The notes below the pieces were generated by a model that saw nothing but the letters and a program-made list of their open reading frames with translations, made no database searches and was not told where the DNA came from. A stretch of 64,000 nucleotides of DNA from Candidatus Thorarchaeota archaeon. Lineage in GTDB: Archaea; Asgardarchaeota; Thorarchaeia; Thorarchaeales; Thorarchaeaceae. Positions 53,203 to 62,094 of the stretch are shown piece by piece. Both the position numbers and the translations under genes were made by a program. The DNA lies in contig RDOF01000008.1 in the NCBI GenBank assembly GCA_011365025.1, positions 1-64,000 on the forward strand, in the 5' to 3' direction. Within the stretch, counting starts at the first letter, position 1; every line of letters starts with the position of its first letter.

Positions 53203-53823
53203 TCACGAATCAAGACCTTGGTCAATAGCCCACTCCAATACACGTGATGCTTGAGCACTTGCCATATTCCATGTTCGAAGCTTAGCAACAAGATTCCTGA
53301 TACCTGCCACCCAATCCTCAAGTAGCGTTCGAATTCGGCTACATAGAGCAGGGTCATCCGCATCGCGAAGATGTGGCAGCAACTTGTCCACCAAACTCTG
53401 TGAGAGCACCAATATTGTTTCGAGTCGGGCAATCCACTCTTGACGGGGAAGGCCAGTCAGGGTCTGCGCTACTGCGAGATGATAGTCGTATTGAGCTGTG
53501 AGATATCTTAGCCTCCAGCTAAGCACCTCGAGCAAGATAGTTTTGTATGCCTCGCTTGGAGAGGTCTTAATTAGAAGCGTAAGAAACCGCTCACACATTT
53601 CATCGGCGGATTGACTTGCGTCATAGTAAAGTGCCATAGCTTTTTGGTGTTGCTCATTATTCATGCTGTCCTCTGCATCGTTAACTGCCTTGGAGAATCT
53701 CTCAAGGAGCATTCTTGTGAAACCGTCTCGGCCGACTTGTTCACTTTCTCTTTTTGTCACGAGCACCACCGGTTCGTAGCCCAACGCAAGGAGCGTATCT
53801 CTAGACTTTTTCAGCCTATTCAT
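53203..53823 (-). CDS. Hypothetical helical protein
   Basis: 206 residues, nearly all helix (for example RDGFTRMLLERFSKAVNDAEDSMNNEQHQKAMALYYDASQSADEMCERFLTLLI shape). No signal, membrane segment or motif. Repeats like HEPN- or TPR-like bundles are possible but unproved. Minus-strand TATA-like TTTAAAATT lies at about 53911-53919, and the palindrome TACATGTA is at 53898-53905. Confidence 0.6.
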   Translation of the reverse strand: MNRLKKSRDTLLALGYEPVVLVTKRESEQVGRDGFTRMLLERFSKAVNDAEDSMNNEQHQKAMALYYDASQSADEMCERFLTLLIKTSPSEAYKTILLEVLSWRLRYLTAQYDYHLAVAQTLTGLPRQEWIARLETILVLSQSLVDKLLPHLRDADDPALCSRIRTLLEDWVAGIRNLVAKLRTWNMASAQASRVLEWAIDQGLDS

Positions 53824-53968
53824 GGCGGAATAGCCAATTCTGGAGTTAGGTTAGTCCCAGCTGAATGAGCCATTTGTCCAGATATCTATTGTAGTAATAC
53901 ATGTACTTGTAATTTTAAACGCCCTAAAAGATGTCTATGATGTAATAACACAGCAGAGAGGACAAAAA

Positions 53969-54943
53969 TCATAGGGGAGGCAGATTTCCGACTTTATACT
54001 CGTCCGTAGCTTCCGTCCACCTCATGAATGCCTCATCAGGAGGGTATTGTTTATAGAGCTCAGGGCGGTTTGCCTCCAGGCATTCGTTTTCTACACCCGC
54101 CAATTCGGCCATCGACAGGACACGGTGACCAAATGACTGTGCCGAATCCAGCACTGAAGCAATCCATGTCTTCCAGCTGGGTGACCGCATAAGGTGATGG
54201 TCAACTACCAAGAGCGGAATCTTTGAAGTCAGGGTGTGAAGTGAACGCAGCGATTCTGCTCCATGAGGCCTTGAGAACTTATCCAGATATATTGGAGGAC
54301 CACCTATTATTGCGGCATTGGGAGCTAGGGATACTATATAATCAAGCGACGCCTGTGCGACAGGGCCTTGGACATCAGGTGCGAACAAGACCCCAATGTC
54401 ATCATACTCTATAAAAGCTGCAACGACAAACCCAAGACTTGTATCCGTTGGCCCATGAGGGAGCGCGGGAGAATATGTCACAGTTGTGTTGCCAAAAGAA
54501 TAGCTACTCCCATCACTCCAATGTATCTGGTTTGCCAAATCTTTGACATCCTTCTCGAAGTAAAACCCTCGACGACGCTGGGACGCATTTATCCTATCAC
54601 GATAATCCTTGGCGAGGATAACTTTCCCTTCGCAAATCCGCTGCAGCTCTTCTCTGGAAGAAAGTGTGTATCTGAAATCAGTAAAGCCAGGACGGACATG
54701 ATCGAAATGATAGTGCGAAATAGATAGAATATCGGCAGTTCTTGCAGAAACGAAGATTTTCTGAAGCACATTTAGCAATTTGCGATACTCCTTGGGATGT
54801 GGCTCCAGTCTATATCGCATTGAGAGTGCCGCTGATGGATCCATAAGAAGAGTAACATCAGGAGTTCGAATCATAGTGCATAACGAACGGACCCCCATGC
54901 TTTCAGCCGCTATAGGTTCGATTGAGATTTCGCCAATGTTCAC
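53969..54943 (-). CDS. UPF0282-family metallo-beta-lactamase-fold protein
   Basis: 324 residues. SISHYHFDHVRPGF is the HxHxDH-type motif; the downstream SPALPHGPTDTSLGF, FAPDVQGPVAQASLDYI and VVDHHLMRS segments match the archaeal COG2248/UPF0282 proteins as I recall them. The substrate is unknown. Overlaps the upstream Nudix gene by 4 bases (same strand), so translation is coupled. Confidence 0.85.
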   Translation of the reverse strand: MNIGEISIEPIAAESMGVRSLCTMIRTPDVTLLMDPSAALSMRYRLEPHPKEYRKLLNVLQKIFVSARTADILSISHYHFDHVRPGFTDFRYTLSSREELQRICEGKVILAKDYRDRINASQRRRGFYFEKDVKDLANQIHWSDGSSYSFGNTTVTYSPALPHGPTDTSLGFVVAAFIEYDDIGVLFAPDVQGPVAQASLDYIVSLAPNAAIIGGPPIYLDKFSRPHGAESLRSLHTLTSKIPLLVVDHHLMRSPSWKTWIASVLDSAQSFGHRVLSMAELAGVENECLEANRPELYKQYPPDEAFMRWTEATDEYKVGNLPPL

Positions 54944-55434
54944 TCTGATACCATCCTGTAGTAGTTCAGGGTATACCTACCATTGGCCTGAACAAGCTCT
55001 GCCTCATATAGCTGAGATGCATTGGCCGGATTCATGAAGCCTTTGAACATGTGATAGTCAGAAGGAAGGAAGGTATCCTTGTTGTCCTCAATCTCTGACA
55101 ACGTAAAGAGAGCAAGATCACCCTCGCGATGATTAGACTCAAAGGAAGATATTGTGGCATAACTAACAAAGATAAGAAAATGAGAAACAAGTTCTCCACT
55201 AGGCTGAACCAGTCGTTCTGATACGAAGCCGCGATATGAGAAATCCTCTACAATCTTGCATCCAGTTTCTTCAACAATCTCTCTGATGGCTGCGTCATGA
55301 ATGTGTTCGCCCAACCCGACCTTTCCCCCAACCAAACTCCAGAGTCCCTCATAAGGGGCACTACGACGCTTTATGAACAGGAATTTGCCTTTGCATTGTA
55401 AAATCGCAATTGCAATTGGTAGAACCTTGGGCAT
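54940..55434 (-). CDS. Nudix hydrolase
   Basis: 164 residues. The Nudix box reads GGKVGLGEHIHDAAIREIVEETG, exactly GX5EX7REUXEEXGU. Residues before it (LQCKGKFLFIKRRSAPYEGLWSLV) form the usual beta sheet. It cleaves a nucleoside diphosphate linked to another group; the substrate is not determinable. Operon with the UPF0282 gene. Confidence 0.9.
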   Translation of the reverse strand: MPKVLPIAIAILQCKGKFLFIKRRSAPYEGLWSLVGGKVGLGEHIHDAAIREIVEETGCKIVEDFSYRGFVSERLVQPSGELVSHFLIFVSYATISSFESNHREGDLALFTLSEIEDNKDTFLPSDYHMFKGFMNPANASQLYEAELVQANGRYTLNYYRMVSE

Positions 55435-55492
55435 CGCTATAAGCGCCTCCGATTTGTGCGATTAGTCATCACCTCTTCCATTTCGCTTTGTT

Positions 55493-55500
55493 CCTTTAAA
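55493..55500 (+). promoter_or_regulatory. TATA box before the CCA-enzyme gene
   Basis: CCTTTAAA predicts a transcription start near 55523. This argues that translation begins after that point, at the TTG at 55582, rather than at the GTG at 55456. Confidence 0.4.
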
Positions 55501-55581
55501 GCTAGAGGAAAGAAGAATACCTTAGCAGAAAAGGCGAAGATTCTTAGCGATTGGATAGGCAGAATCTGTAAGGTCGATAAG

Positions 55582-57042
55582 TTGACGAGATTCCTTGACA
55601 GAGAAATCAGAGAGAGTATTCTAGCGGAAATTCGACCAACAAGAGAGGAAGTTCAAAAACAAAAGGAAGCAGTTTCAAGGATTACTGAGAGCCTGTCGGA
55701 TTTCACGGACTGCCAATGGGAATACCTCTACATTCAAGCGGAGGGGTCGACAGGGAAGAAGCAGACACAGCTAAGGGGCGCATCGGACCTAGATATCTTT
55801 GTGGTGCTAAGTCCAAGTGATTACCCAGAGGTTCGCGTAGGGGGTCAAAAAGCAAGAAGAGCAGCAGTCGATGAGATAATGGAGGGCCTTGTTGATAGCT
55901 GGTTCATACCCGCCTTGAAGGGGCTTGAACCAGACAATATGCAAAAAACCTACTCGCAACATCCATACCTGTCAGCCAAGATGGATGGCTTTGATGTGGA
56001 TATTGTGGGATGCTTCGAAGTGTCCGCGCAGGAGCTTTCTGCTTCGGGACCAATTAGTGCGATGGATAGAACTATACATCATTCGGAGTACGTCAATCTC
56101 CACCTTGAGGATCAGAGCAGAGATGATGTGAGGATTCTCAAGTCCTTTGCCCGAGCAAGTCATGCATACGGCGATACATGCGCAGTGGGAAGAATGGGAT
56201 TCACAGGTTATGCCTTGGAAATACTAATCATTCAAAATGGCAGCCTTCAAAGAGCATTGAATGCAATAGTCAATCTCGATACGACTCCATCGGATCCCGA
56301 AGGAAGGCCGCTTTCCATCCTCAAGGAGAAGGCTACCTTCAGAGATGATTACGTATTCATAATTGATCCAACAGATTCGAACAGGAATGTTGCATCAAGT
56401 TTCGATGAGAGAGCAGTAAAGCTCCTGAAGCTTCTTGCCAAAAGTCTCCTTCATGAGGTCGAGGAGGGAAATGCGAATCGAGTTCGAGAGATGATAATAG
56501 AGAAGCCAATTCAAGCACACGAAATTCCGCGTTCCATTATGGAGCATTCAATTGTCTTCGAATTTGAAGCTGAGAAGACCTACCACTATACCGTTCTTAG
56601 AGACAAGCTGTATAGCTTGGGAAAACTTGTGGCAGGACAACTTCAGAAGGAACCAACCGGAGAGAGTAGGTTCGGGCCAGCAATCTTCGAGGTGTATTTT
56701 GAAGGCAATTTGTATAGTTTGGCATTCTTGCTTGGCAGAATGCGCGCTCCCAACACCTATCTTTCCAAGGGACCCCCATTGAGTCTAGTTAATGCTGTTG
56801 AGGAGTTCAAGAGAGCCCATTCTGGCACCATAGAAAAAGAGGAACACATCTGGACAACAAGGACGCGGGTACATACTACAGCAATTGAATTGGCCGAAAG
56901 CCTCATTGCGCAGCATGGCATTAAGGGGCTTGGCAGAAAGAAGCCAGAAGAAACTTCAAGGAAACTACTCAGAATCATCCATGATTACGTGCTTCCTGTT
57001 GAAGAAGAATTTCCAATGGTGAAGGGCAGAGAATTAGTTTGA
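55582..57042 (+). CDS. cca: Archaeal CCA-adding enzyme (class I tRNA nucleotidyltransferase)
   Basis: 486 residues from the TTG at 55582, close to the family start (..FLDREIRESILAEIRPTREEVQ). The frame opens at 55456 but the TATA box at 55493 would lie inside it. Motifs: QAEGSTGKKQTQLRGASDLDIFVVL (catalytic GS and DxD), MDGFDVDIVGCF (third Asp), then the helical palm/neck and a tail domain ending near VEEEFPMVKG. It adds or repairs tRNA 3' CCA with ATP and CTP. The tRNA in this window already encodes CCA, so here it would repair. The HDAC-like gene overlaps its stop region. Confidence 0.93.
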   Translation: MTRFLDREIRESILAEIRPTREEVQKQKEAVSRITESLSDFTDCQWEYLYIQAEGSTGKKQTQLRGASDLDIFVVLSPSDYPEVRVGGQKARRAAVDEIMEGLVDSWFIPALKGLEPDNMQKTYSQHPYLSAKMDGFDVDIVGCFEVSAQELSASGPISAMDRTIHHSEYVNLHLEDQSRDDVRILKSFARASHAYGDTCAVGRMGFTGYALEILIIQNGSLQRALNAIVNLDTTPSDPEGRPLSILKEKATFRDDYVFIIDPTDSNRNVASSFDERAVKLLKLLAKSLLHEVEEGNANRVREMIIEKPIQAHEIPRSIMEHSIVFEFEAEKTYHYTVLRDKLYSLGKLVAGQLQKEPTGESRFGPAIFEVYFEGNLYSLAFLLGRMRAPNTYLSKGPPLSLVNAVEEFKRAHSGTIEKEEHIWTTRTRVHTTAIELAESLIAQHGIKGLGRKKPEETSRKLLRIIHDYVLPVEEEFPMVKGRELV

Positions 57043-57059
57043 ATGGAGGAATGAGTGCA

Positions 57060-58136
57060 GTGACAGACAACCAACTAGCTTTCATAACTATGGAACAGAA
57101 TGCAGAACACCGTCAGCAATTTCCGAAGCCACACATCGAAGCTTTTGAAATACCGCTTAGAATTGAAATGGCTCTTGAATACCTAGGCCAGTCTGGTGTG
57201 ATGAGCGGAGTGAGGAAAGTCAGCAGCAAAGAGGCGAGTATGGATGACATTCTCGAGGTGCATTCCCCGTACTTGGTTGATACGGTCCGTTTGATGTCAG
57301 ACCTCGGAAATGGATATCTTGGAGAGTCTGCCTACGCGAGTCCAGATCTTCTCTTCTCTTCTCTCTGTGCAGCAGGAGGGGCAATTGCAGCATCAAGAGA
57401 GATACTCGAAAGACGTTCGCGACATGCATTTGCGCTAATTCGACCACCAGGACATCACGCTGCCGTTTCGTGCCCAGGGGGACTATGCTACTTTAACAAT
57501 ATTGCAGTGGCCGTGAGAAATGCCATGAAGCATGAGAGAGTGAAACGGGTGTCAATCATTGATTTTGATGACCATTTTGGAAATGGTACGGCGGAGATAT
57601 TCTATGCAGACCCCTCAGTTCAATACATTTCTATTCACGAGTATGACTATGAGACCTTTGGAATAGGTCACTACGAAGAACTCGGATATGGAGAAGGAGA
57701 AGGTACGAATATCAACATTCCCCTGCTCGAATCGTCTTCTGATGCAAGCTACTCAGCTGCATTTGATAAAATAGTCAAGAGAGCTGTCAAGAGCTTCCAT
57801 CCAGACATCATCGCCGTTTCGGCAGGGTATGATCCTCACTATGCAGATCCCGTTGGAAACATGGACACCGATTCGCGGACATTTTGGAGAATTGGCTCAT
57901 TAGTAAGAGAACTGGTAGAAACCATGAATCTCCAAGGATCGTTTTGGGCTCTTGAAGGAGGGTATAATCCCTTCACGATTGGTCCATCGATACATAGTAC
58001 CCTTGAAGGACTGAAGGGGAACCCTATTCCCAAACTTCCAGACCAAATCGACAGAGAAACTTACGACACCTTGGAAGAGAGCAATGAAGAGGTGATTGAG
58101 AAGGTTCTGGAAACCATATCGCCCTACTTGGGCTAG
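57060..58136 (+). CDS. Histone-deacetylase-family amidohydrolase
   Basis: 358 residues from the GTG at 57060 (GGAGGA 10 bases before; ATG at 57051 has the same site touching it). Zn ligands and active-site residues: PPGHHAAVS (His-His pair), IIDFDDHFGNGT (Asp and His; the usual second His is Phe), AGYDPHYADPVGNM (Asp), and the EGGYN loop near the end with Glu-Gly-Gly-Tyr. Archaeal members deacylate acetyl-lysine or polyamines. Coupled to cca. Substrate unknown; acetylpolyamine is plausible. Confidence 0.9.
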   Translation: MTDNQLAFITMEQNAEHRQQFPKPHIEAFEIPLRIEMALEYLGQSGVMSGVRKVSSKEASMDDILEVHSPYLVDTVRLMSDLGNGYLGESAYASPDLLFSSLCAAGGAIAASREILERRSRHAFALIRPPGHHAAVSCPGGLCYFNNIAVAVRNAMKHERVKRVSIIDFDDHFGNGTAEIFYADPSVQYISIHEYDYETFGIGHYEELGYGEGEGTNINIPLLESSSDASYSAAFDKIVKRAVKSFHPDIIAVSAGYDPHYADPVGNMDTDSRTFWRIGSLVRELVETMNLQGSFWALEGGYNPFTIGPSIHSTLEGLKGNPIPKLPDQIDRETYDTLEESNEEVIEKVLETISPYLG

Positions 58137-58150
58137 ACGAGATGCACAAT

Positions 58151-58158
58151 GTTTTAAG
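58151..58158 (+). promoter_or_regulatory. TATA-like box before rps26e
   Basis: GTTTTAAG lies 49-56 bases before the TTG start of eS26. No other element is clear in the 70-base gap. Confidence 0.35.
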
Positions 58159-58206
58159 TGCAGCCGAGTTGGGCACTGTTAGAACCGCTAAGGATGGAAA
58201 ACAGAC

Positions 58207-58479
58207 TTGGGCAAAAAGAGAAAATCAGGTGGCCGAAGCAAAGGCAAATCCGGAAAAGCCGGAACGGTGCAATGTTCGAAATGCGGTCGTATAGTGCCAG
58301 CAGACAAGGCCAAGAAGTACACTAAGCGTGTATCGACGGTCGACCCTCAATTGGCACGTGAACTTCGACAACAGGGCAGCTATATTCAAACCCGCAGAAT
58401 GACGCAGTACTATTGCATTAGTTGTGCCGTTCATGCAGGCAAAGTGCAAATTCGGCAAGCGTCTGACCGTAGAACCTGA
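58207..58479 (+). CDS. rps26e: Ribosomal protein eS26
   Basis: 90 residues from a TTG. A basic N-terminus (GKKRKSGGRSKGKSGKAG) is followed by VQCSKCGRIVPADKAKKYTKR and a distal YYCISCAVHAGKVQIRQ: two Cys pairs, C-x2-C each, forming the eS26 zinc ribbon. The VPADKA and YYCISCAVH strings are clear matches to eukaryotic and archaeal eS26. In archaea this protein is confined to some lineages, including TACK and Asgard groups (known). Starts its own small cluster with trmY. Confidence 0.9.
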   Translation: MGKKRKSGGRSKGKSGKAGTVQCSKCGRIVPADKAKKYTKRVSTVDPQLARELRQQGSYIQTRRMTQYYCISCAVHAGKVQIRQASDRRT

Positions 58480-58568
58480 GGACGCAGAATATTCAAACAC
58501 GCGATGCCAGACCTCGTATTTAGAATCCTGCTTGAGGCTGAACCCCATTGACCTAGTCGGTAGTCCAA

Positions 58569-59159
58569 ATGATGAAAAAGCCAAGTCTGTTGCGTTTCAT
58601 TCAAGTACTTCCCCGGCTTTCACCGTACGGGGAGTTTAGTCTGAAAGATCTACCGGGGTCAGGACGAAGGGTTGATGTTCTCTGTAGGACTTTGTCAGCC
58701 TGCTTTGATTGGGGTCCCACAACTTGGAATAAGGATAATCTCGAGCTTGCTGCAGTGATTAATGATGAAATAGCTCTTGTATTCAAAAATCCACCTTCTG
58801 ACGAGATTAGGGGAGAGAAGTCATGGGCAAAGGCAATTAGAAGCGCCTTGAAGGGAAATCCTCCGCCTTTTGTCGAAAGGAGGGAAGTTGACTTGGCATC
58901 GTTCGTCCAGAAGGCCATTTCCTCGCCAAATACTGAAACATTGGCATTAGATGAGGAAGGAGCTGTTACTGATAGTGTGTGGGCACTGAAGCCTCAAGAA
59001 GTAACCAACATCATTGTTGGTGACCAAAAGGGATATGATGAAAAGGCGAAGAGAACTCTCGCAAAGCATAGCATTTATCGCATTTCACTTGGTGAAATAA
59101 GCTATCTTGGCAGTCACTGTGTAGCTGCGATGATTGCTTTGTTTGAAAGGATGGAATAA
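58569..59159 (+). CDS. trmY: tRNA (pseudouridine54-N1)-methyltransferase, TrmY-like
   Basis: 196 residues, SPOUT family (COG1901/DUF358). Seen: RRVDVLCRTLSACF, a conserved NDEIALVF, then the SAM knot residues IIVGDQKGYDEKAKRTL and ISLGEISYLGSHCVAAMIALF. Methylates pseudouridine 54 of tRNA T loops. Starts at an ATG-ATG pair. Neighbour of eS26 and of a PadR gene that begins 2 bases after it. Confidence 0.88.
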   Translation: MMKKPSLLRFIQVLPRLSPYGEFSLKDLPGSGRRVDVLCRTLSACFDWGPTTWNKDNLELAAVINDEIALVFKNPPSDEIRGEKSWAKAIRSALKGNPPPFVERREVDLASFVQKAISSPNTETLALDEEGAVTDSVWALKPQEVTNIIVGDQKGYDEKAKRTLAKHSIYRISLGEISYLGSHCVAAMIALFERME

Positions 59160-59161
59160 TA

Positions 59162-59521
59162 GTGTCCGGGAATCCAGAGCACAACCCACAAGGCGAGCAG
59201 CCAAAGGCAATGATTAGACTTCAAAACAAACTCACGAAGGAGATGCTTTGGATGTACATTCTCCGATTGCTACAAGAGAGACCTCATTATGGGTATGAGA
59301 TTAAGGAGCTGGTTACAAAGAGATTTGGATTCTCCCCGGCCACAGTGAGCGGATATGCAATCATCTATCGTTTGACCAAGGACGGCTTAATTGTTGGTCA
59401 GAGAAAGGATGATTCCCCGCGCAAGTACTATGAGATTACGGAAGAGGGGAGGGAAGCTATGAGAGGGGCCAAGGGATTCCTCTCCGAAACATTGGATAGG
59501 GTGTTCGATCTCACAGAATAG
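59162..59521 (+). CDS. PadR-family transcription regulator
   Basis: 119 residues from a GTG. KEMLWMYILRLLQERPHYGYEIKELVTKRFGFSPATVSGYAIIYRLTKDGLIVGQRKDDSPRKYYEITEEGREAM is a standard PadR winged helix with the conserved P-H-Y-G-Y-E-I and R-K-Y-Y sequences. Usually represses a neighbouring detoxification or transport gene. It starts 2 bases after trmY; the target is unknown. Confidence 0.9.
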   Translation: MSGNPEHNPQGEQPKAMIRLQNKLTKEMLWMYILRLLQERPHYGYEIKELVTKRFGFSPATVSGYAIIYRLTKDGLIVGQRKDDSPRKYYEITEEGREAMRGAKGFLSETLDRVFDLTE

Positions 59522-59572
59522 ACAGGAACACGCTTCCTCGACCGCCCAAGTCATCGAGTTTTCCCGGTGGTT

Positions 59573-60304
59573 TCATTCACCGTTGCTTTTTCCCTTCTGA
59601 GCAGCACCGATAATCTTTCTTGCATAAAGCAAACGCTGAGCCACGGTTATGTGGGAGAGGATACCGACTATGAAGATACATACCACTAGGATATTGGTTA
59701 GGTTCAGTACGACGAAGAAGTCCATCACGCCCACAGGCATAATCGAGAGAAAGCCCATCCAAATGTTGGTAGGAGGCAAAGCCAAAAGAAGAATGCCAAT
59801 GATAGTTAGAATTAGCTTCTCCTGACGTTCAGCTATACCCACCGTGCAGCTCTCCATGCCACCTACCGACTCAGCCTTTGCACGAGTGAAGCTTGCCATA
59901 ATCATGCCAAAGAGTGCAAAGAAGCCCCAAAACCAATGCACATAGCTATCACCCGATGCGTAGGGCCACCACGGAATCAAGATGATGCTTGTAGGACCAA
60001 GCATAAGGCCAAGCATGAAGAAGTATTCAGCATACCGGTCCAGAGTGTGGTCGAAGGTAGCGCCAAAAGGAGATGCCAGATTCGCCGCGCGTGCCACAGC
60101 ACCATCAAACATATCCAAAACCACGGTAAGAATCATAAAAGCGAGTCCGATGAGGAGATCACCCAAGAAAAAGAAATACGCAGTTAATATTGCTATGAGT
60201 ACTGTAAGACCGGTAATCATGTTGGGCGTGATGCCCGTTTTGGCCAGCGCCGCGCCTATTGGTCTCATCACTCTTTGGTATCGTTCTCTTAGTTTTCCAA
60301 GCAT
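59573..60304 (-). CDS. CDP-alcohol phosphatidyltransferase family protein
   Basis: 243 residues from the ATG at 60304 (GTG at 60313 alternative). The motif DGAVARAANLASPFGATFDHTLD is exactly DGx2ARx8Gx3Dx3D. About six TM helices follow the Asp-rich helix. In archaea the family makes archaetidylserine, archaetidylglycerol or archaetidylinositol phosphates from CDP-archaeol. The inositol-phosphate synthase at 47.2 kb makes the last of these a plausible but unproved role. Confidence 0.9.
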   Translation of the reverse strand: MLGKLRERYQRVMRPIGAALAKTGITPNMITGLTVLIAILTAYFFFLGDLLIGLAFMILTVVLDMFDGAVARAANLASPFGATFDHTLDRYAEYFFMLGLMLGPTSIILIPWWPYASGDSYVHWFWGFFALFGMIMASFTRAKAESVGGMESCTVGIAERQEKLILTIIGILLLALPPTNIWMGFLSIMPVGVMDFFVVLNLTNILVVCIFIVGILSHITVAQRLLYARKIIGAAQKGKSNGE

Positions 60305-60378
60305 GAGCTTCACTTATCCAGAACCCGGGGTCGGGCTTCGCCCACTTTCAGCGCGCTAATAAACGTGTTGTGGGATGC

Positions 60379-62049
60379 CTATAGCACACTATTGATACGA
60401 TTAAGAACCCAATCATTGCCCAGAAGATTCAGAAACCCGCCCAATCTGGGCCCGGACTTTCTGGAAATCAGAATCCGATAAAGGACGAGAAAGGCACGCT
60501 TGTCTTTCAAGCCAACGGTCCGTGCCGTTTCAAAGATACGGCTTTGTAGCTCCTCATCCTCCAAAGGCTCACCCTTTAACACTTTGACGAACTCACGTAG
60601 GAATTTGCGGTCCTCGTCAGTCAGGGTGTTTTTGATATCCTTTGGAACTGATTCGGGAACCACAACCCTATCTCTCTCAGTTCCGTATTCGAGAGCCCAA
60701 GTTTTAGCCCTTTGAAGTCTAATTGGTATTGCATCTCGTGCTTCAGAAGACACCTCATCAAGGGAAAATTGCTTCTTGAGAACCTGTTCACATCGTTCTA
60801 GAATCATATCAGAGGAAAGAATGTTCCCCATCTGAGATGTTATGACAGCGAATTTGAAGGGTAGTTTCGGTACGTAGTCCTTCGCGACCTCACCAGCTAG
60901 GCAAAGAGGATACAGAAGGCGAATGAACTCCATTCGCTCGGCAGGTATGTCTTCAAGGCCATAGTACGCTCTCTCGAACCTGTCAAACTCGTCAACCATC
61001 TCTGGTATTCGATCAGGATGGAGGTCAATTGCTCGTTCGAGACCAGGTTTAAGCATCAAGTAACGGTACAACTCTGGAGGCGCGATTGTCAGCCAAACTT
61101 TGGGGCTGAATACTATTCCCCCGGATGTGGACATATCCCGCCCGCCTATGCGAACCCATTCAAAGGGAACCTTCACTGGCCCCTCCCATCCAAAGACACG
61201 CCGCGAAATCTCAAGACCGGTATCATATGACCCTCCTTTCACTGCGTGGTCTTTTCCTGCAGGTTCGCACGTCACATTGAGCACGAACCACTTCGCGGGC
61301 CAATCGATGCGCCAGGAGAGCTTCACACGAAGTTCGTCAAGGGGCGCTTCGTCACTATAACCGCATGCTGGACATGAAAACGAAACCTTGTCCGTAACAG
61401 GGTCATAATTTGTAATCCTGTTAGGAACGATTTCGCCCTTTGCACCAGCCTGGACCCTTCCACAGGAAGGGCAAAAGACTGAACCTGGAAACCAAGTCCT
61501 CATAGATTCAATATACTCGGCCTTTTGTTCATCGTTGAAGTCTCGAGCCACATATTCAATCAGAAGTTGGCGAATCGTTGGTGTGTTCTTTAGAGAAATT
61601 CGAACTGCTTCTTGCATTTCAGGCGTATCATATAACTTGCTCTGCCATATGATCTCAGGATTGACTCCAAAGTCTGGAAAGGTGTCAATAAACTCATTTG
61701 CAGCATGAGCCCCGAAACTCTCACAGCATCCAAACTCGTCTGGAACCAAAGAATATGGTTTCCCCACCCATTCATCAAGAGAGAGTGACACAGAGGGGGG
61801 AAACGAACGCACTGGGTCGAGGTCATCAACCACGAAGAGTGTGCGCGCCTTTCTTCCTGCTTCAAGGAGTTTTCGCTTGATTACATCCGCAATGATGAGC
61901 TCGCGGTAGAAACCGATAGGAATGATGCCGCTGGTACTTTTCCCAGTGGAAATCAGGTTTGTGTCTGCATTTCTGGCAAGCACTGTATCAACGATATCCT
62001 GTATCCAGTGAATGCTAAACTCATCTTCCTGCAAATCTTCTGGCACCAA
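60379..62049 (-). CDS. lysS: Lysyl-tRNA synthetase, class I
   Basis: 556 residues, typical for class I LysRS, which is common in archaea. HIGH-like PIGFYRE, the long insert with two Cys pairs CPSCG and CPACG (zinc domain), and the KMSKS-like MSTSGG are visible. It charges tRNA-Lys. The start is a TTG at 62049 or the adjacent GTG. Downstream in the same direction is the CDP-alcohol transferase. Confidence 0.95.
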   Translation of the reverse strand: MVPEDLQEDEFSIHWIQDIVDTVLARNADTNLISTGKSTSGIIPIGFYRELIIADVIKRKLLEAGRKARTLFVVDDLDPVRSFPPSVSLSLDEWVGKPYSLVPDEFGCCESFGAHAANEFIDTFPDFGVNPEIIWQSKLYDTPEMQEAVRISLKNTPTIRQLLIEYVARDFNDEQKAEYIESMRTWFPGSVFCPSCGRVQAGAKGEIVPNRITNYDPVTDKVSFSCPACGYSDEAPLDELRVKLSWRIDWPAKWFVLNVTCEPAGKDHAVKGGSYDTGLEISRRVFGWEGPVKVPFEWVRIGGRDMSTSGGIVFSPKVWLTIAPPELYRYLMLKPGLERAIDLHPDRIPEMVDEFDRFERAYYGLEDIPAERMEFIRLLYPLCLAGEVAKDYVPKLPFKFAVITSQMGNILSSDMILERCEQVLKKQFSLDEVSSEARDAIPIRLQRAKTWALEYGTERDRVVVPESVPKDIKNTLTDEDRKFLREFVKVLKGEPLEDEELQSRIFETARTVGLKDKRAFLVLYRILISRKSGPRLGGFLNLLGNDWVLNRINSVL

Positions 62050-62094
62050 GTTGTCACCAAGCCTAACCTTGTATATTCTCTAAAGAAGATTGCT

